A DNA stretch of 64,000 nt from an uncultured Kangiella sp. (GCA_947498625.1 CANMKR010000002.1:558001-622000), one strand, 5' to 3'. Positions 16,432 through 25,560 are shown, numbered from the stretch's first letter. Translations and numbers: made by a program. Notes: a model not told the origin generated them from the sequence alone.

Positions 16432-18120
16432 ATGGATACCAAAAGAACCTACTTGTTTTTTTCATTATTATTAGCTATTAGTTTTATCGTTAGTTGCAGT
16501 AATAAAGAAGAAGAGCAAGAACCTACCCCGATCGTCACTTCCGAGTGCAGTATTGAGTACCAAAAGAATGGTCGTATGAAATTGACACCTGTCGACGAAT
16601 ATTTTTTATGCTTAAACGAATGGAAAAATATTTCCCCGGCAAAGCCTGATGATCCCGGAACGAAACAAGGCGATCCTTCCAAACCTATAAAGGAAGGCGA
16701 TTATATTTGCACCACCCAAGACTACAGCTTGACTAAAACTCCAGACTCAATTGTTTTACTTGGTGACTCTGCTGGAGATTTATGGCTCGGCTCTCTTTTA
16801 CAGTCACAACCTTATCTTGATGGGAAATTTCAACAGCTTCCTGCTAAATTAGCAGCAATGGATGTAACAATAAATCTTTCTATCGCAGAGCCTTCCGTCT
16901 TGGTTGATAACCCAAGTAATGCATCTATTCAAAAGGCAATTAGCACTTTAGTTAATAGAGCGCAAGGCACTCCTTTGCCAGCAAAAGCTTCTTATAATTT
17001 TAAGGAAGCCTATTCTACAGAACAGCTATTACTAGACTTTAATTTATCCGCGAAATACGCTGGTCAATCGGCCAAGGCTGCACTAAGCATTGATAAAAAG
17101 ACTGAAACTAAAACTATTTCTGCTTACTTTGTGCAAAATATGTTTACCGTAAGTGTTCCACCCCCTGTTACTCCCAGTGCTTACTTTAACGATATCACGC
17201 TAGAGTACTTAAAGGATCAACAGCAGTTAGGTAAGATCTCCGCAGAAAATCCGCCACTGTATGTATCTAGCGTTACTTACGGACGATTATTGCTATTTAC
17301 GTTTTCCTCCAGCGCCTCATCTAGCGAGATACAAGCATCGCTTGATTATGCTTACAAAGGTGCTGCTGAAGTAGATGCAAAAGCCAAAGCTAAGTACGAT
17401 AAAATCCTTTCCGAAGCAGAAATAAATATAGTGCCTTATGGCGGAGCTTGGCAAGATGCCGCTCGCTTAATTCGAAGCGCTTCAATCAAAGACTATTTCT
17501 CAGATGATGCTGCGCCACTAACAACCGCTGTGCCAATCAGTTATCAACTAAAGACACTTGCTAGAGACGTGCAAGCTGCAGTTGCAGAAACTACCAGTTA
17601 TTCAGAAAAAAGTTGCAAAAAAGCTGAAGCCCCAGCTATTACTAAAAATGCTAAATTTACTTTACAGTATGTTGGCGGTGGCGATAACCGTTACTTATCT
17701 AAAGCCGAGTGGTTCCAAGTAGGCTTAGAAGGCAAAAGACCCTACCCTACGCTACAGCTTAGTCCAGTTAAACTTTTGTTGAGAGGCAATAAGCAAGCTT
17801 TAACCAGTGGGACCAATATTCGTTTTAGTACCACTGAAACAAAAGCTGGAGGAAGAAACTTAGACAAGAAAACCATCCTTGGAGCTTGGTCCAGTAAGAA
17901 ATACGTGTCCTATCTAGCTTCTGACAAAAGCTCCAAGCAAAACTGGATTTTTACCAAAGTATGTCCTCAAAAGTGTGCTGACAACTATATTCGCTATGGC
18001 GATAAAGTTAATATCCGTAGCGAATACAAGCCAAAGCAATACTTGTGTAATGACAGTGATAAAAAGAGTCATTGGTTAATTACTAAAGAAGCTAAGTGTA
18101 CTTGGCGTATTAATCGATAA
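16432..18120 (+). CDS. cholesterol-dependent-cytolysin-like lipoprotein with a non-standard C-terminal domain
   Basis: Thiol-activated (cholesterol-dependent) cytolysins form giant beta-barrel pores. This 562-residue protein starts after AAGGAG with a lipoprotein signal (Cys22 in FIVSC). Residues of about 90-395 line up by eye with CDC domains 1-3: DPSNSS-like VDNPSNAS at 158-165, NPPLYVSSVTYGR at 273-285, the paired glycines in VPYGG near 334-338 and VPISY at 367-371. The classical domain 4 with its Trp-rich undecapeptide is absent. Residues of about 400-562 instead look like a beta-rich, possibly beta-trefoil, domain (IRYGDKVNIRSEY, QYLCN). An acidic Pro/Lys linker follows the signal. Neighbours give no clue to the target. 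Confidence 0.82.
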   Translation: MDTKRTYLFFSLLLAISFIVSCSNKEEEQEPTPIVTSECSIEYQKNGRMKLTPVDEYFLCLNEWKNISPAKPDDPGTKQGDPSKPIKEGDYICTTQDYSLTKTPDSIVLLGDSAGDLWLGSLLQSQPYLDGKFQQLPAKLAAMDVTINLSIAEPSVLVDNPSNASIQKAISTLVNRAQGTPLPAKASYNFKEAYSTEQLLLDFNLSAKYAGQSAKAALSIDKKTETKTISAYFVQNMFTVSVPPPVTPSAYFNDITLEYLKDQQQLGKISAENPPLYVSSVTYGRLLLFTFSSSASSSEIQASLDYAYKGAAEVDAKAKAKYDKILSEAEINIVPYGGAWQDAARLIRSASIKDYFSDDAAPLTTAVPISYQLKTLARDVQAAVAETTSYSEKSCKKAEAPAITKNAKFTLQYVGGGDNRYLSKAEWFQVGLEGKRPYPTLQLSPVKLLLRGNKQALTSGTNIRFSTTETKAGGRNLDKKTILGAWSSKKYVSYLASDKSSKQNWIFTKVCPQKCADNYIRYGDKVNIRSEYKPKQYLCNDSDKKSHWLITKEAKCTWRINR

Positions 18121-18124
18121 GTTA

Positions 18125-18541
18125 CTAGTAAGAAATCTTTCCTCGGAGAGATTTCTTTTGCTGGTTACGCTTTTTATTATCTAAGCGACGTTTCTTTGAA
18201 CCTAGAGTTGGGCGTGTCTTAAGACGCGCCTTTTTCTCTTTTATGGCAGCTAAAACAAAACGCTTTAAACGCTCTATGGCATCGTCTTTATTGCGCTGCT
18301 GCGTCCTATGGCTTTGAGCTTTAATAATCAACTCGCCATCAGAAGTTAAGCGACTATCTTTAACTGACAGAAGCTTATTTTTGAAAAAAACTGGAACTGA
18401 AGAGTTTTTGATATCCCATCTTAAATGTATAGCACTGGATACTTTATTAACATTCTGACCACCTGCGCCCTGCGCCCGAATAGCCGTAAACTCAATCTCT
18501 TCTGAGTTAATAAATAGATTATTGTTAATAATGATTTTCAT
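18125..18541 (-). CDS. arfB: alternative ribosome-rescue factor ArfB
   Basis: ArfB (YaeJ) frees stalled ribosomes by hydrolysing peptidyl-tRNA when mRNA lacks a stop codon. The 138 residues show the GGQ motif at 27-29 within QGAGGQNVNKVSSA and a lysine/arginine-rich tail that would enter the empty mRNA channel (KKRRLDNKKRNQQKK). No release-factor stop-recognition domain is present, separating it from RF1/RF2. Its last codons lie within the hairpin that also serves as terminator for the convergent cytolysin-like gene. Confidence 0.93.
   Translation of the reverse strand: MKIIINNNLFINSEEIEFTAIRAQGAGGQNVNKVSSAIHLRWDIKNSSVPVFFKNKLLSVKDSRLTSDGELIIKAQSHRTQQRNKDDAIERLKRFVLAAIKEKKARLKTRPTLGSKKRRLDNKKRNQQKKSLRGKISY
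18131..18160 (+). terminator. intrinsic terminator of the cytolysin-like gene, inside arfB
   Basis: AGAAATCTTTC-CTCG-GAGAGATTTCT forms an 11-pair stem (one T-G wobble) with a tight four-base loop, then TTTTG on the plus strand. It lies 10 bases past the cytolysin-like stop. Read on the minus strand it occupies the last codons of arfB, ending just before its stop at 18125-18127. Confidence 0.85.
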
Positions 18542-18638
18542 GTTTGTGCTTAAAATATATGCTTAGTTGTCATTGAATATAGAGTAACCGCTGAGATTGA
18601 ATTATACTTTTATTACTTTTACCCGCCCCTTAACTTGA

Positions 18639-19553
18639 ATGCCAATCTCTAAATATCCTTCCAAAGTCAGCTTGCCGCAAGTTAACCGAGGCTGGACAAC
18701 CGTATTAGATTTTTTAGCAGAGCATTTTTCTGCTATCGATAAATCTATTTGGCAACAACGGATGCTTGAAGGCAAAGTCCACTGGGCTGATAAAAGCTTA
18801 ATTCATCATGACACACCTTATCAAGCACAAAGAAGTGTATTTTATTATCGAGAGGTACAGGAAGAATCTAAAATACCTTTTCAACACTCTATCCTTTTTC
18901 AGAATGAACACATACTTGTAGCAGATAAGCCGCACTTTCTTCCGGTAACCCCAGGAGGCCAATACGTTAATGAGTGTTTGCAACATCGCTTGCGGGAAGA
19001 AACTGGCATAGAGCAGTTACAAGCTTTGCACAGACTTGATAGAGAAACTGCAGGGCTTGTTATGTTTTCGGTTAATCCTGAATCTCGCTCACAATACCAT
19101 GCGCTATTTGCAGAGAAAAAAATCACAAAAACTTATTTGGCCATTGCCAAGACATCTTCAAAAGCGGAATTGCAAGGTGAGGAATGGACAGTGAAAAATA
19201 AGATGATTAAAGCAAAACCCAGCTTTTTAATGCAAGTTGACTCTGCGGCCCAAGCTAGCGAATTTAATTCTCACTCTATAATCAAGTGCGCTAAACAACA
19301 CTCAAGCCATTCTTTATTTGAGTTAAAACCCATCACTGGCAAAACTCATCAGTTAAGAGTTCATATGCAGTCGATTGGTTGTCCCATTGTAAATGACAAG
19401 TTTTACCCAGAGCTGCAAGCCAAAACTGAAGAAGATTATAAAAGCCCCTTACAGTTACTCGCTAATGAACTAAGCTTTATTGATCCTATCACCAATCAAC
19501 CGCTAACCTTCAAAAGCGAGCTAACGCTTGATTTAGCTGTCTTGCTTAGCTAA
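18639..19553 (+). CDS. RluA-family pseudouridine synthase
   Basis: The 304-residue protein carries the RluA-family catalytic block [15 protein letters not shown] near residue 130, with the catalytic aspartate in RLDRET, the KTYLAIA motif II and the [19 protein letters not shown] motif III. The N-terminal 80 residues contain a partial S4-like unit (FLAEHFS...[10 protein letters not shown]). It modifies uridines in rRNA or tRNA; the exact site cannot be assigned from sequence. It overlaps the end of the convergent ybiT gene by 21 bases. Confidence 0.87.
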   Translation: MPISKYPSKVSLPQVNRGWTTVLDFLAEHFSAIDKSIWQQRMLEGKVHWADKSLIHHDTPYQAQRSVFYYREVQEESKIPFQHSILFQNEHILVADKPHFLPVTPGGQYVNECLQHRLREETGIEQLQALHRLDRETAGLVMFSVNPESRSQYHALFAEKKITKTYLAIAKTSSKAELQGEEWTVKNKMIKAKPSFLMQVDSAAQASEFNSHSIIKCAKQHSSHSLFELKPITGKTHQLRVHMQSIGCPIVNDKFYPELQAKTEEDYKSPLQLLANELSFIDPITNQPLTFKSELTLDLAVLLS

Positions 19554-21119
19554 ATACTCGTCATAAGTTCCACGGAAATCAACAATGCCATTTGGCGTCA
19601 TATCAATAATGCGAGTCGCCAATGAAGACACAAATTCACGATCATGGCTGACAAAAATCAAAGTGCCAGGATAGTTAGCCAAAGCTAAGTTTAGAGATTC
19701 AATGGATTCCATATCCATGTGGTTAGTAGGTTCATCCATAATAATGATATTAGGCTGTTGCAACATAAGTTTACCAAACAGCATGCGGCCTTTCTCTCCA
19801 CCCGATAACACTTGAACTTTTTTCTTAATGTCATGTTGGCTGAATAATAAGCGTCCTAAAATACCGCGAATAGCTAAATCGTCATCAGTTTCTTTGCCCC
19901 ATTGTTCCATCCATTGGAATAAATCCATGTCTTGCTCAAAGTCAGCAGCGTGGTCTTGCGCGTAATAGCCAATTTGCGAGTTTTCTGACCATTTAACAGT
20001 ACCAGTTTCTGGCTGATATTCATTTAACAAACAGCGCAACATACTGGTTTTACCGATACCACTTTGACCAATAATGGCTAATCGCTCGCCAACTTCAAGG
20101 TTGATATTGAAATTACTAAATAGTTCAGTCTCAAAACTCTTGCTTAAGTTTTCCACTTCTAATGCTAGGCGATAAAGCTTTTTTGATTGCTCAAATCGAA
20201 TAAAAGGGTTTTGTCTGGTAGAAGGCTTAATATCATCTAAAACAATTTTATCGATCTGTTTAGCCCGTGAAGTTGCTTGTTTCGACTTAGATGCATTTGC
20301 TGAGAAACGACTAACAAAAGATTTCAATTCAGCAATTTGTGCTTTCTTTTTTGCATTTTCTGACTGCATGCGCTCTTGGATCATAGTTGCCGCGGTCATG
20401 TACTGATCATAATTACCGGGGAAAATTTTAATTTCTCCGTAATCCAAATCCGCCATGTGACTACAAACACTATTTAAAAAGTGTCTATCGTGCGAAATAA
20501 TAATCATGGTGCAATTGCGCGCGTTTAAAACCTCTTCCAGCCAACGAATAGTATTAATATCCAAGTTATTGGTTGGCTCATCTAGAAGCATGATATCTGG
20601 CTCAGAGAACAATACTTGAGTTAATAAGACACGCAGCTTCCAGCCTGGTGCAACCTCGCTCATAGGTCCCCAATGTTGCTCGATCGGAATTCCAACACCT
20701 AATAGCAACTCACCAGCGCGTGCTTCGGCAGTATAACCATCCATTTCTGCAAACTGAGCCTCTAAATCACCAGCTCGCATGCCATCTTCTTCGCTCATCT
20801 CGGCTTTGGCATATATCGCATCGCGTTCAGATTTAACCGCCCACAATTCTTCATGCCCCATGATCACCGTATCTAAAACGCTATATTCTTCGTAGGCAAA
20901 TTGATCCTGCTTCAAACGTCCAATACGGACATTCTGATCCAGCGACACATTGCCCGATGAAGGCTCTAACTCGCCGCCTAGAATTTTCATGAAAGTCGAC
21001 TTACCGCAACCATTAGCGCCAATTAGGCCATAACGATTGCCGTTACCGAATTTAACCGATACGTTTTCAAATAATGGCTTCTCGCCAAACTGCATGGTGA
21101 TATTAGAAGTAGAAAGCAC
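19533..21119 (-). CDS. ybiT: ABC-F ATPase YbiT
   Basis: ABC-F proteins bind the ribosome and hydrolyse ATP at two nucleotide sites. Both Walker A loops ([16 protein letters not shown]), both LSGGE/MSEVAPG-type signatures and both [10 protein letters not shown] / MDEPTNHMD blocks are visible, with the interdomain linker rich in Ala/Lys/Gln ([20 protein letters not shown]). Near line-by-line agreement with E. coli YbiT from memory gives the subtype. By that comparison the start is GTG 21119 (528 residues). An in-frame ATG at 21182 would add 21 residues encoded by the leader hairpin and is unlikely. Confidence 0.92.
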   Translation of the reverse strand: MLSTSNITMQFGEKPLFENVSVKFGNGNRYGLIGANGCGKSTFMKILGGELEPSSGNVSLDQNVRIGRLKQDQFAYEEYSVLDTVIMGHEELWAVKSERDAIYAKAEMSEEDGMRAGDLEAQFAEMDGYTAEARAGELLLGVGIPIEQHWGPMSEVAPGWKLRVLLTQVLFSEPDIMLLDEPTNNLDINTIRWLEEVLNARNCTMIIISHDRHFLNSVCSHMADLDYGEIKIFPGNYDQYMTAATMIQERMQSENAKKKAQIAELKSFVSRFSANASKSKQATSRAKQIDKIVLDDIKPSTRQNPFIRFEQSKKLYRLALEVENLSKSFETELFSNFNINLEVGERLAIIGQSGIGKTSMLRCLLNEYQPETGTVKWSENSQIGYYAQDHAADFEQDMDLFQWMEQWGKETDDDLAIRGILGRLLFSQHDIKKKVQVLSGGEKGRMLFGKLMLQQPNIIIMDEPTNHMDMESIESLNLALANYPGTLIFVSHDREFVSSLATRIIDMTPNGIVDFRGTYDEYLAKQDS

Positions 21120-21150
21120 TGTGAATGTCCGATTTAGAGATAAATTAACG

Positions 21151-21192
21151 AAATATAAAAAGCCTGACTGAGTGCAACTCATAGATCAGGCT
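21151..21192 (-). terminator. terminator-like hairpin in the ybiT leader
   Basis: On the minus strand AGCCTGA ... TCAGGCT with an inner TGAG-TTGCA-CTCA stem is followed by TTTTTATATTT. It lies between the apparent ybiT promoter and the GTG start, about 32 bases before the start, so it looks like an attenuator rather than a gene-end terminator. The in-frame ATG at 21182 is inside the hairpin. Confidence 0.7.
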
Positions 21193-21205
21193 GAAATTGG
21201 CGCGG

Positions 21206-21234
21206 ATTATGCCATAGAAGTACAATTTCTGCAC
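21206..21234 (-). promoter_or_regulatory. likely ybiT promoter
   Basis: Reading the minus strand, TGGCATAAT gives an extended -10 (TGn plus CATAAT at 21211-21206) followed by a GC-rich CCGCGCC discriminator. A weak -35 (TGTGCA or GTGCAG) sits 17-18 bases upstream. A diverged copy of this stretch lies near 22600-22660. Confidence 0.5.
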
Positions 21235-21368
21235 ATATTAACTAGGGCTTTAATGAATATTGTTTAGCTCTTTACTCCTTGTCTCATTTAAAATGTCATC
21301 TAAAACTCATAGTTAATAGCAAAAAGGGTGAAAGTGAAGGCAGAAATAGCTTCACTTCCAATAGAAAG

Positions 21369-22334
21369 CTATTGTACTCGGGCACAAATCACATAGGTTC
21401 TTAGTGTTCTTGAGCCAGTTGAGTCAGAGCGAACTGTTACTTTCCAGTTGGTGTTACTCGTTGCAAAATTTTCAAATACATTGCCGACACCTAGATGACC
21501 ATTGACATCGTAACCGCCACCTACAGCTCGATAATTAGAGCCTGTGCAAGCTCTGTTATTAGTCACAGTTCTTGTAAAAATAACACTACTAGCAATGTTA
21601 ACTTGATCAAACGAGCGATAAGTATTTAAGAAACCCACACCAGCACTCACATTATCCGTTTCGCAAACAACAGAACCATTAGAGTTAATAATTCTTATTG
21701 AACTCCCCGCAGGGCAAATTCCATTAACTCTATTTTGTTTACTAGCAAGTTGCACTTGAACGCTTGAAAGCTGCGCTTGCAAGCTGGTTACTTGTGCTTG
21801 TAATACTGCGATATCACCATCATTAGCCGTGATGCGATTATTGATAGTAACAATTTGAGCTTGAATCGCCATGATAAGCTGCTGCAAATCTTGATCAACT
21901 TGGACTAAGGCTTCAATGTCATCTTCATTAGCAGTCACACGAGCTTCTAAATCCGTAACACTAGCTTCCAAAGCTTCGATCAACTGCTGCTGGAAACCTT
22001 GTACAGCTTGCAAGACATCAATGTCCATTTCATTTTGTGTAACCCGAGCTTCAAGAGTAGACACTGCGGACTGTAAGTTTGTAATCAATACATTTTGTTC
22101 ACCTTGCTCAATCACAATTTCGTCAATTTGACTCTGTAAAATATTTACCGCTTCTTGCAACTCTATTTCAAGCAAATCAATTTGCTCTTGTAAACTTTTA
22201 AATGGCATGCCATTGGTGCTGCCCTGTTCATTCGAATACGAATACACATTATTAGTGCCTAATAAAAAAGCTGCTGATAACGTTAAAGCCGTGATAGTTT
22301 TAGGGAAAATACTTAGATCTTTTGAAATTTTCAT
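21369..22334 (-). CDS. exported coiled-coil stalk protein
   Basis: The 321-residue protein has a signal peptide (to about residue 32), a long coiled coil (about 45-200) and a cysteine-containing globular end. The coil contains a repeated unit seen three times as LEARVTQNEMDIDVLQ, LEARVTANEDDIEALV and INNRITANDGDIAVLQ, the regular spacing of a trimeric stalk. The C-terminal part (GICPAGSSIRIINSNGSVVCE, then CTGSNYRAVGGGYDV and VICARVQ) has four cysteines and looks like a compact beta domain. AAGGAG precedes the ATG. This suggests a surface fibre or adhesin-like stalk, but no beta-barrel anchor is seen. Confidence 0.6.
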   Translation of the reverse strand: MKISKDLSIFPKTITALTLSAAFLLGTNNVYSYSNEQGSTNGMPFKSLQEQIDLLEIELQEAVNILQSQIDEIVIEQGEQNVLITNLQSAVSTLEARVTQNEMDIDVLQAVQGFQQQLIEALEASVTDLEARVTANEDDIEALVQVDQDLQQLIMAIQAQIVTINNRITANDGDIAVLQAQVTSLQAQLSSVQVQLASKQNRVNGICPAGSSIRIINSNGSVVCETDNVSAGVGFLNTYRSFDQVNIASSVIFTRTVTNNRACTGSNYRAVGGGYDVNGHLGVGNVFENFATSNTNWKVTVRSDSTGSRTLRTYVICARVQ

Positions 22335-22711
22335 TATGCTCTCCTTGTAATGAATACACTTAGTTAATGAAAGTAATTAAGCACTGATAGAATAGTTTTT
22401 TTTTAGATTTCGTCAATGCATATAAAAATGTCAGGAATTTTTATATGCATATATGCATCATTATTTTTAACTTACTAATATTATTGAATTAAATTTTAGT
22501 TGTAATTTTTTTTGACAAATTTTAAATAGACAATAAGTGGATGATTTGGACAATTATTGTCAGCTTTGATTATTGGAATTAGCAGCAGTTGCTAAAAAAA
22601 ATCATAGATCAGACATAAACTGGCTCGGATTAAGCCATAGGAGTATAAAAGCTGCTCACTAAAACTCAAATTACGTAGCGTAAAATGAGCCAAATGAACA
22701 GCAAATTATAA
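22335..22711. other. gene-free region with palindrome and a promoter-like repeat
   Basis: These 377 bases between the coiled-coil gene and the DUF805-like gene (both minus strand) hold no coding sequence I can support. Two structures stand out: the 14-base-arm inverted repeat at 22416-22450 and, at about 22600-22660, a diverged copy of the ybiT promoter stretch (shared TCATAGATCAG, TGG-TCGGATTA-GCCATAG). On the minus strand that copy still offers TGGCTTAAT, so transcription of the coiled-coil gene may begin there with a leader near 300 bases. Confidence 0.5.
22416..22450. repeat. perfect AT-rich inverted repeat
   Basis: ATGCATATAAAAAT, a 7-base loop (GTCAGGA) and ATTTTTATATGCAT form 14 perfectly paired positions. 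It lies 82-116 bases upstream of the coiled-coil gene start. It may be an operator, a hairpin in the leader or a weak terminator; sequence alone does not decide. Confidence 0.75.
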
Positions 22712-23677
22712 TTAGCTAATTTTAATTGTAGTTTTTTCTTGGCTTTTAAAAATAAATGGCAACAAATGTAATAGCCCTGAAATACTAACCATAAAAGGAA
22801 GAAGTGCCAATACATAAAGAGAGTAATCATTATTAAGTTGTATCAAATAGACGGCTGAAGCAAATAACGCAATAACAAAAAGTACGGCAACTATCCAATA
22901 TAAGCTGCTAAAGCCGGAATCTTTAACGCGTTGATGTACGCCGTAAAGATAAAAACCTAAGACTATTAACTGATAGGTAATTGCAGCGATTAAAAACCAA
23001 TCAGAACGAATAATATAAGCTAGATCTTTTAAGGCAAAGTAAGCCAACACAGCTAGCGTTAACATGATTATGAAGTTAACCAATATTAACTTACCTATAT
23101 ACAAACTAAAGTCGTATTGATTAAAGCCATTAGTGCTTTTTAAAGGCTTATTAGCAAGGCGATCTTCTTGAGAGGCTTGAGCGACTAGGAAATATCCGTT
23201 GACTAATAATCCAAGGACCATAAAGGTTGATACAAACCACTTTACGGACTCTGGCTCAATAAGATAGCGCGAATAGGAATGAGCAAATGCCCCTTGCATA
23301 TAACTAAACACCGTGACGCCATTCGCCAATATATTGAAAAACATAAAGTTAATCAAAATACACACAAACAATGCCACTTTGTTGAATTCCAAAGCCTTGA
23401 CGCGCTTCTTGGTTAAGGTAATGCTGCACCATAACATTAAAAACTGTAGCGGTATTAAAGTCGGTAGGAACCCTGATAATAAATTTCTTAAGACAGCTAT
23501 CTCAGCTAGTTTTTCAGCCCCCAGCTCTCCAGCTGCAAAGTTGACGATGAAAAAAGTCATCATTAAAGAGCTGCTCAGCCCTATTAAAACCGTCAATAAA
23601 ATAATACCAATGAGATAGTAGAACTTATTGATCTGCCCAGTGGGATCGAGCATGAGCTTTAAAATAGGATTTGTCAT
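22712..23677 (-). CDS. polytopic membrane protein, DUF805-like
   Basis: The 321-residue protein has about eight hydrophobic segments. Two places recall DUF805 proteins: the start (DPTGQINKFYYLIGIILL), which is like the family's GR-x-R-FW entry, and GVHQRVKDSGFSSLYWIVAV near residue 245, which is like the RLHDIGKSGWW segment. The charge pattern is cytoplasmic-loop basic. The family has no known reaction. It is followed by the gene-free stretch and preceded, 73 bases away, by the DUF5694-like gene on the same strand. Confidence 0.5.
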   Translation of the reverse strand: MTNPILKLMLDPTGQINKFYYLIGIILLTVLIGLSSSLMMTFFIVNFAAGELGAEKLAEIAVLRNLLSGFLPTLIPLQFLMLWCSITLTKKRVKALEFNKVALFVCILINFMFFNILANGVTVFSYMQGAFAHSYSRYLIEPESVKWFVSTFMVLGLLVNGYFLVAQASQEDRLANKPLKSTNGFNQYDFSLYIGKLILVNFIIMLTLAVLAYFALKDLAYIIRSDWFLIAAITYQLIVLGFYLYGVHQRVKDSGFSSLYWIVAVLFVIALFASAVYLIQLNNDYSLYVLALLPFMVSISGLLHLLPFIFKSQEKTTIKIS

Positions 23678-23750
23678 TGTAGATAAAATTTGTTTTTGCC
23701 TATTAAAAAGCTCAATAAAGCCGTTGTCTACTCTTTAGGTCTAAAAACCT

Positions 23751-24602
23751 TTATTGAATAGCTAAATACGGAACTGGATCAACTAGTTCAACGCCCTGCA
23801 TATTATTAAAGATAAAATCGAGCCATGCTTTATGACCTGCCCCATAAACCACTACGACTCTATCACCCGGTTTTGCCACATCCAGTAATTTAGAAGCAAT
23901 CTTGGTATTTCTCATCATATAATAAGCAAAGACCTCGGCACCTGGTTGTTTTTCGCCTTGATCGTATTTCAGCATCTCAAGATAAAAGGATAATGAAATG
24001 ACGGGGCTGCCTTTAGAGTTTAACTTTGCCAAGTAATTCCCCAAATGCTCTTTTTTATGCTTAGCGAAGAAACCATCTAGTTCTTGTTTGATGTTGGCAA
24101 ATGCAAGGTTAAATTCTTCTTGTTGTTTTGTATCAGCTAGATGTTTAAAAAACTTATCAGCAGGAAAATAATCAGGTTCACCGTCTGAAGGCTGTTCATC
24201 GATTCCGTAAACATTACTTAAGCCTGCCATTTTTGCCAAGCGATAGCCTACTTGTACCGTTTCATTGGGATCTTTTAATAAATCTTCAGCCTCAAAAGTA
24301 AGGTAGTCCTGTTCTATAAATTCTGGCTCATTGGTCAACCCTTCCACTGCAACTAAAGTAGGCTTAAAACGCATCAAGCTTTCAGAAATGTCTTGTAATT
24401 CCTGTTGTTTCTTTGGAGTTAGTACGCTTTCCACCTTTGTATTAATTAAATCCTGACCAGGGTTTGCGAAATGTTCCATGCCAATAATCATGACTTGGAT
24501 AGGTTTATCAGACTTTAATGGTTCTGATTCTTCTGCATAAGAAATTAGTGAAGACATGAATGAATATAGAGCAACTAGGGATATAACAAGATTTTTAAAC
24601 AT
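23751..24602 (-). CDS. DUF5694-like exported protein
   Basis: The 283-residue protein starts after AAGGA with a Sec signal peptide (to about residue 23). The mature start VMIIGMEHFANPGQD, the RFKPTLVAVEG strand and the late RVVVVYGAGHKAWLDFI block match DUF5694, a group distantly like TraB/GumN proteins in having an early His, a central Glu and a final GxGH. A metal-dependent hydrolase role has been proposed for TraB-like folds in general; it is not established for this one. Probably periplasmic. Confidence 0.6.
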   Translation of the reverse strand: MFKNLVISLVALYSFMSSLISYAEESEPLKSDKPIQVMIIGMEHFANPGQDLINTKVESVLTPKKQQELQDISESLMRFKPTLVAVEGLTNEPEFIEQDYLTFEAEDLLKDPNETVQVGYRLAKMAGLSNVYGIDEQPSDGEPDYFPADKFFKHLADTKQQEEFNLAFANIKQELDGFFAKHKKEHLGNYLAKLNSKGSPVISLSFYLEMLKYDQGEKQPGAEVFAYYMMRNTKIASKLLDVAKPGDRVVVVYGAGHKAWLDFIFNNMQGVELVDPVPYLAIQ

Positions 24603-24693
24603 AATGATTCCTTCTCAAGCATTATAGTTATAAGAAATGTGTTCTTTATAATTAAGATGCTGAGAAGGCTAAAATGGTTTAATTTATTTTTTC

Positions 24694-25359
24694 CTAATCA
24701 AAATTATACCTAAAGTTCAAACCGTAGGTCGTTTCATTCTCTTTAAATGAAGTAGTAAAGTCTGTAGAGAAATTACTATTAAAATGATATCGAAGACTCG
24801 CATTAGCACCCAACTTACCGCTGGCGCCCATATTTAAATCGGGATCAAAATAAACCAAGTTTGCTTCCCACTCTAGGTTATTAGTCAGTAAACCGCGACC
24901 ACCTAACTCCAGTTCATATCCAAAGGTACCTTCTTTGACAAAATCAGAGTCTATTTTTTGTCTCAACACACCAAACTTAGAGACAAACTGCGTCTCTCCT
25001 TGGGTATGAAAACCAACACCAAAGACTTGAGTATTAATGGTTACGTCAGGACTAATGCTAGAGACATCACCTAAATCAGCGAGAAAGTTAGCGATATCAG
25101 TACCTAAATTCAGACTTGTAAAATCGAAATCCGCATACAAAAAATAATTATCATCTACAGAATTTGACCACTCAAGAACTAGCCCTTGACTCGATCTATC
25201 AGGAAATTTTAGCTTTACCTCACCACTAGCTGACTCAAATTCACTAACACTAATAAATTCATAACCAAACTCAAAATAATCGTAACTAATCTCATTAGAT
25301 TTCGAAGGAAGAGATGCTAACATCAATGCTAATGTTGAAATGCTTATTACTTTTTTCAT
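24694..25359 (-). CDS. small outer-membrane beta-barrel-like protein
   Basis: The 221-residue product has a signal peptide of about 22 residues followed by alternating hydrophobic/polar strands with aromatic ends (YDYFEFGYEF, FLYADFDF, LRYHFNSNFSTDF, YGLNFRYNFD). The final aromatic strand is typical of outer-membrane barrels. About 8-10 strands can be counted, suggesting a small barrel such as an OmpW/OmpX-size or opacity-like protein. No specific family recognised. It lies 91 bases upstream of the DUF5694-like gene on the same strand. Confidence 0.55.
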   Translation of the reverse strand: MKKVISISTLALMLASLPSKSNEISYDYFEFGYEFISVSEFESASGEVKLKFPDRSSQGLVLEWSNSVDDNYFLYADFDFTSLNLGTDIANFLADLGDVSSISPDVTINTQVFGVGFHTQGETQFVSKFGVLRQKIDSDFVKEGTFGYELELGGRGLLTNNLEWEANLVYFDPDLNMGASGKLGANASLRYHFNSNFSTDFTTSFKENETTYGLNFRYNFD

Positions 25360-25560
25360 AAAGCCTGTCTTAATTTTTTAAGGTAGCAAATTTGAGCCTG
25401 ATGTTTTTATTTGGTTCAGTTATTTGCCGAAAATAAAAAACAAATAAATTTGAACTTTTAGAATGAAAATTCCTCATAAACTAGAGAGAAACTCTAGGTC
25501 ATTTTTGAAAAATAGTGAATAATTGAAAACGTTGCTATGACTGGCTTTTTATTGTCACTC

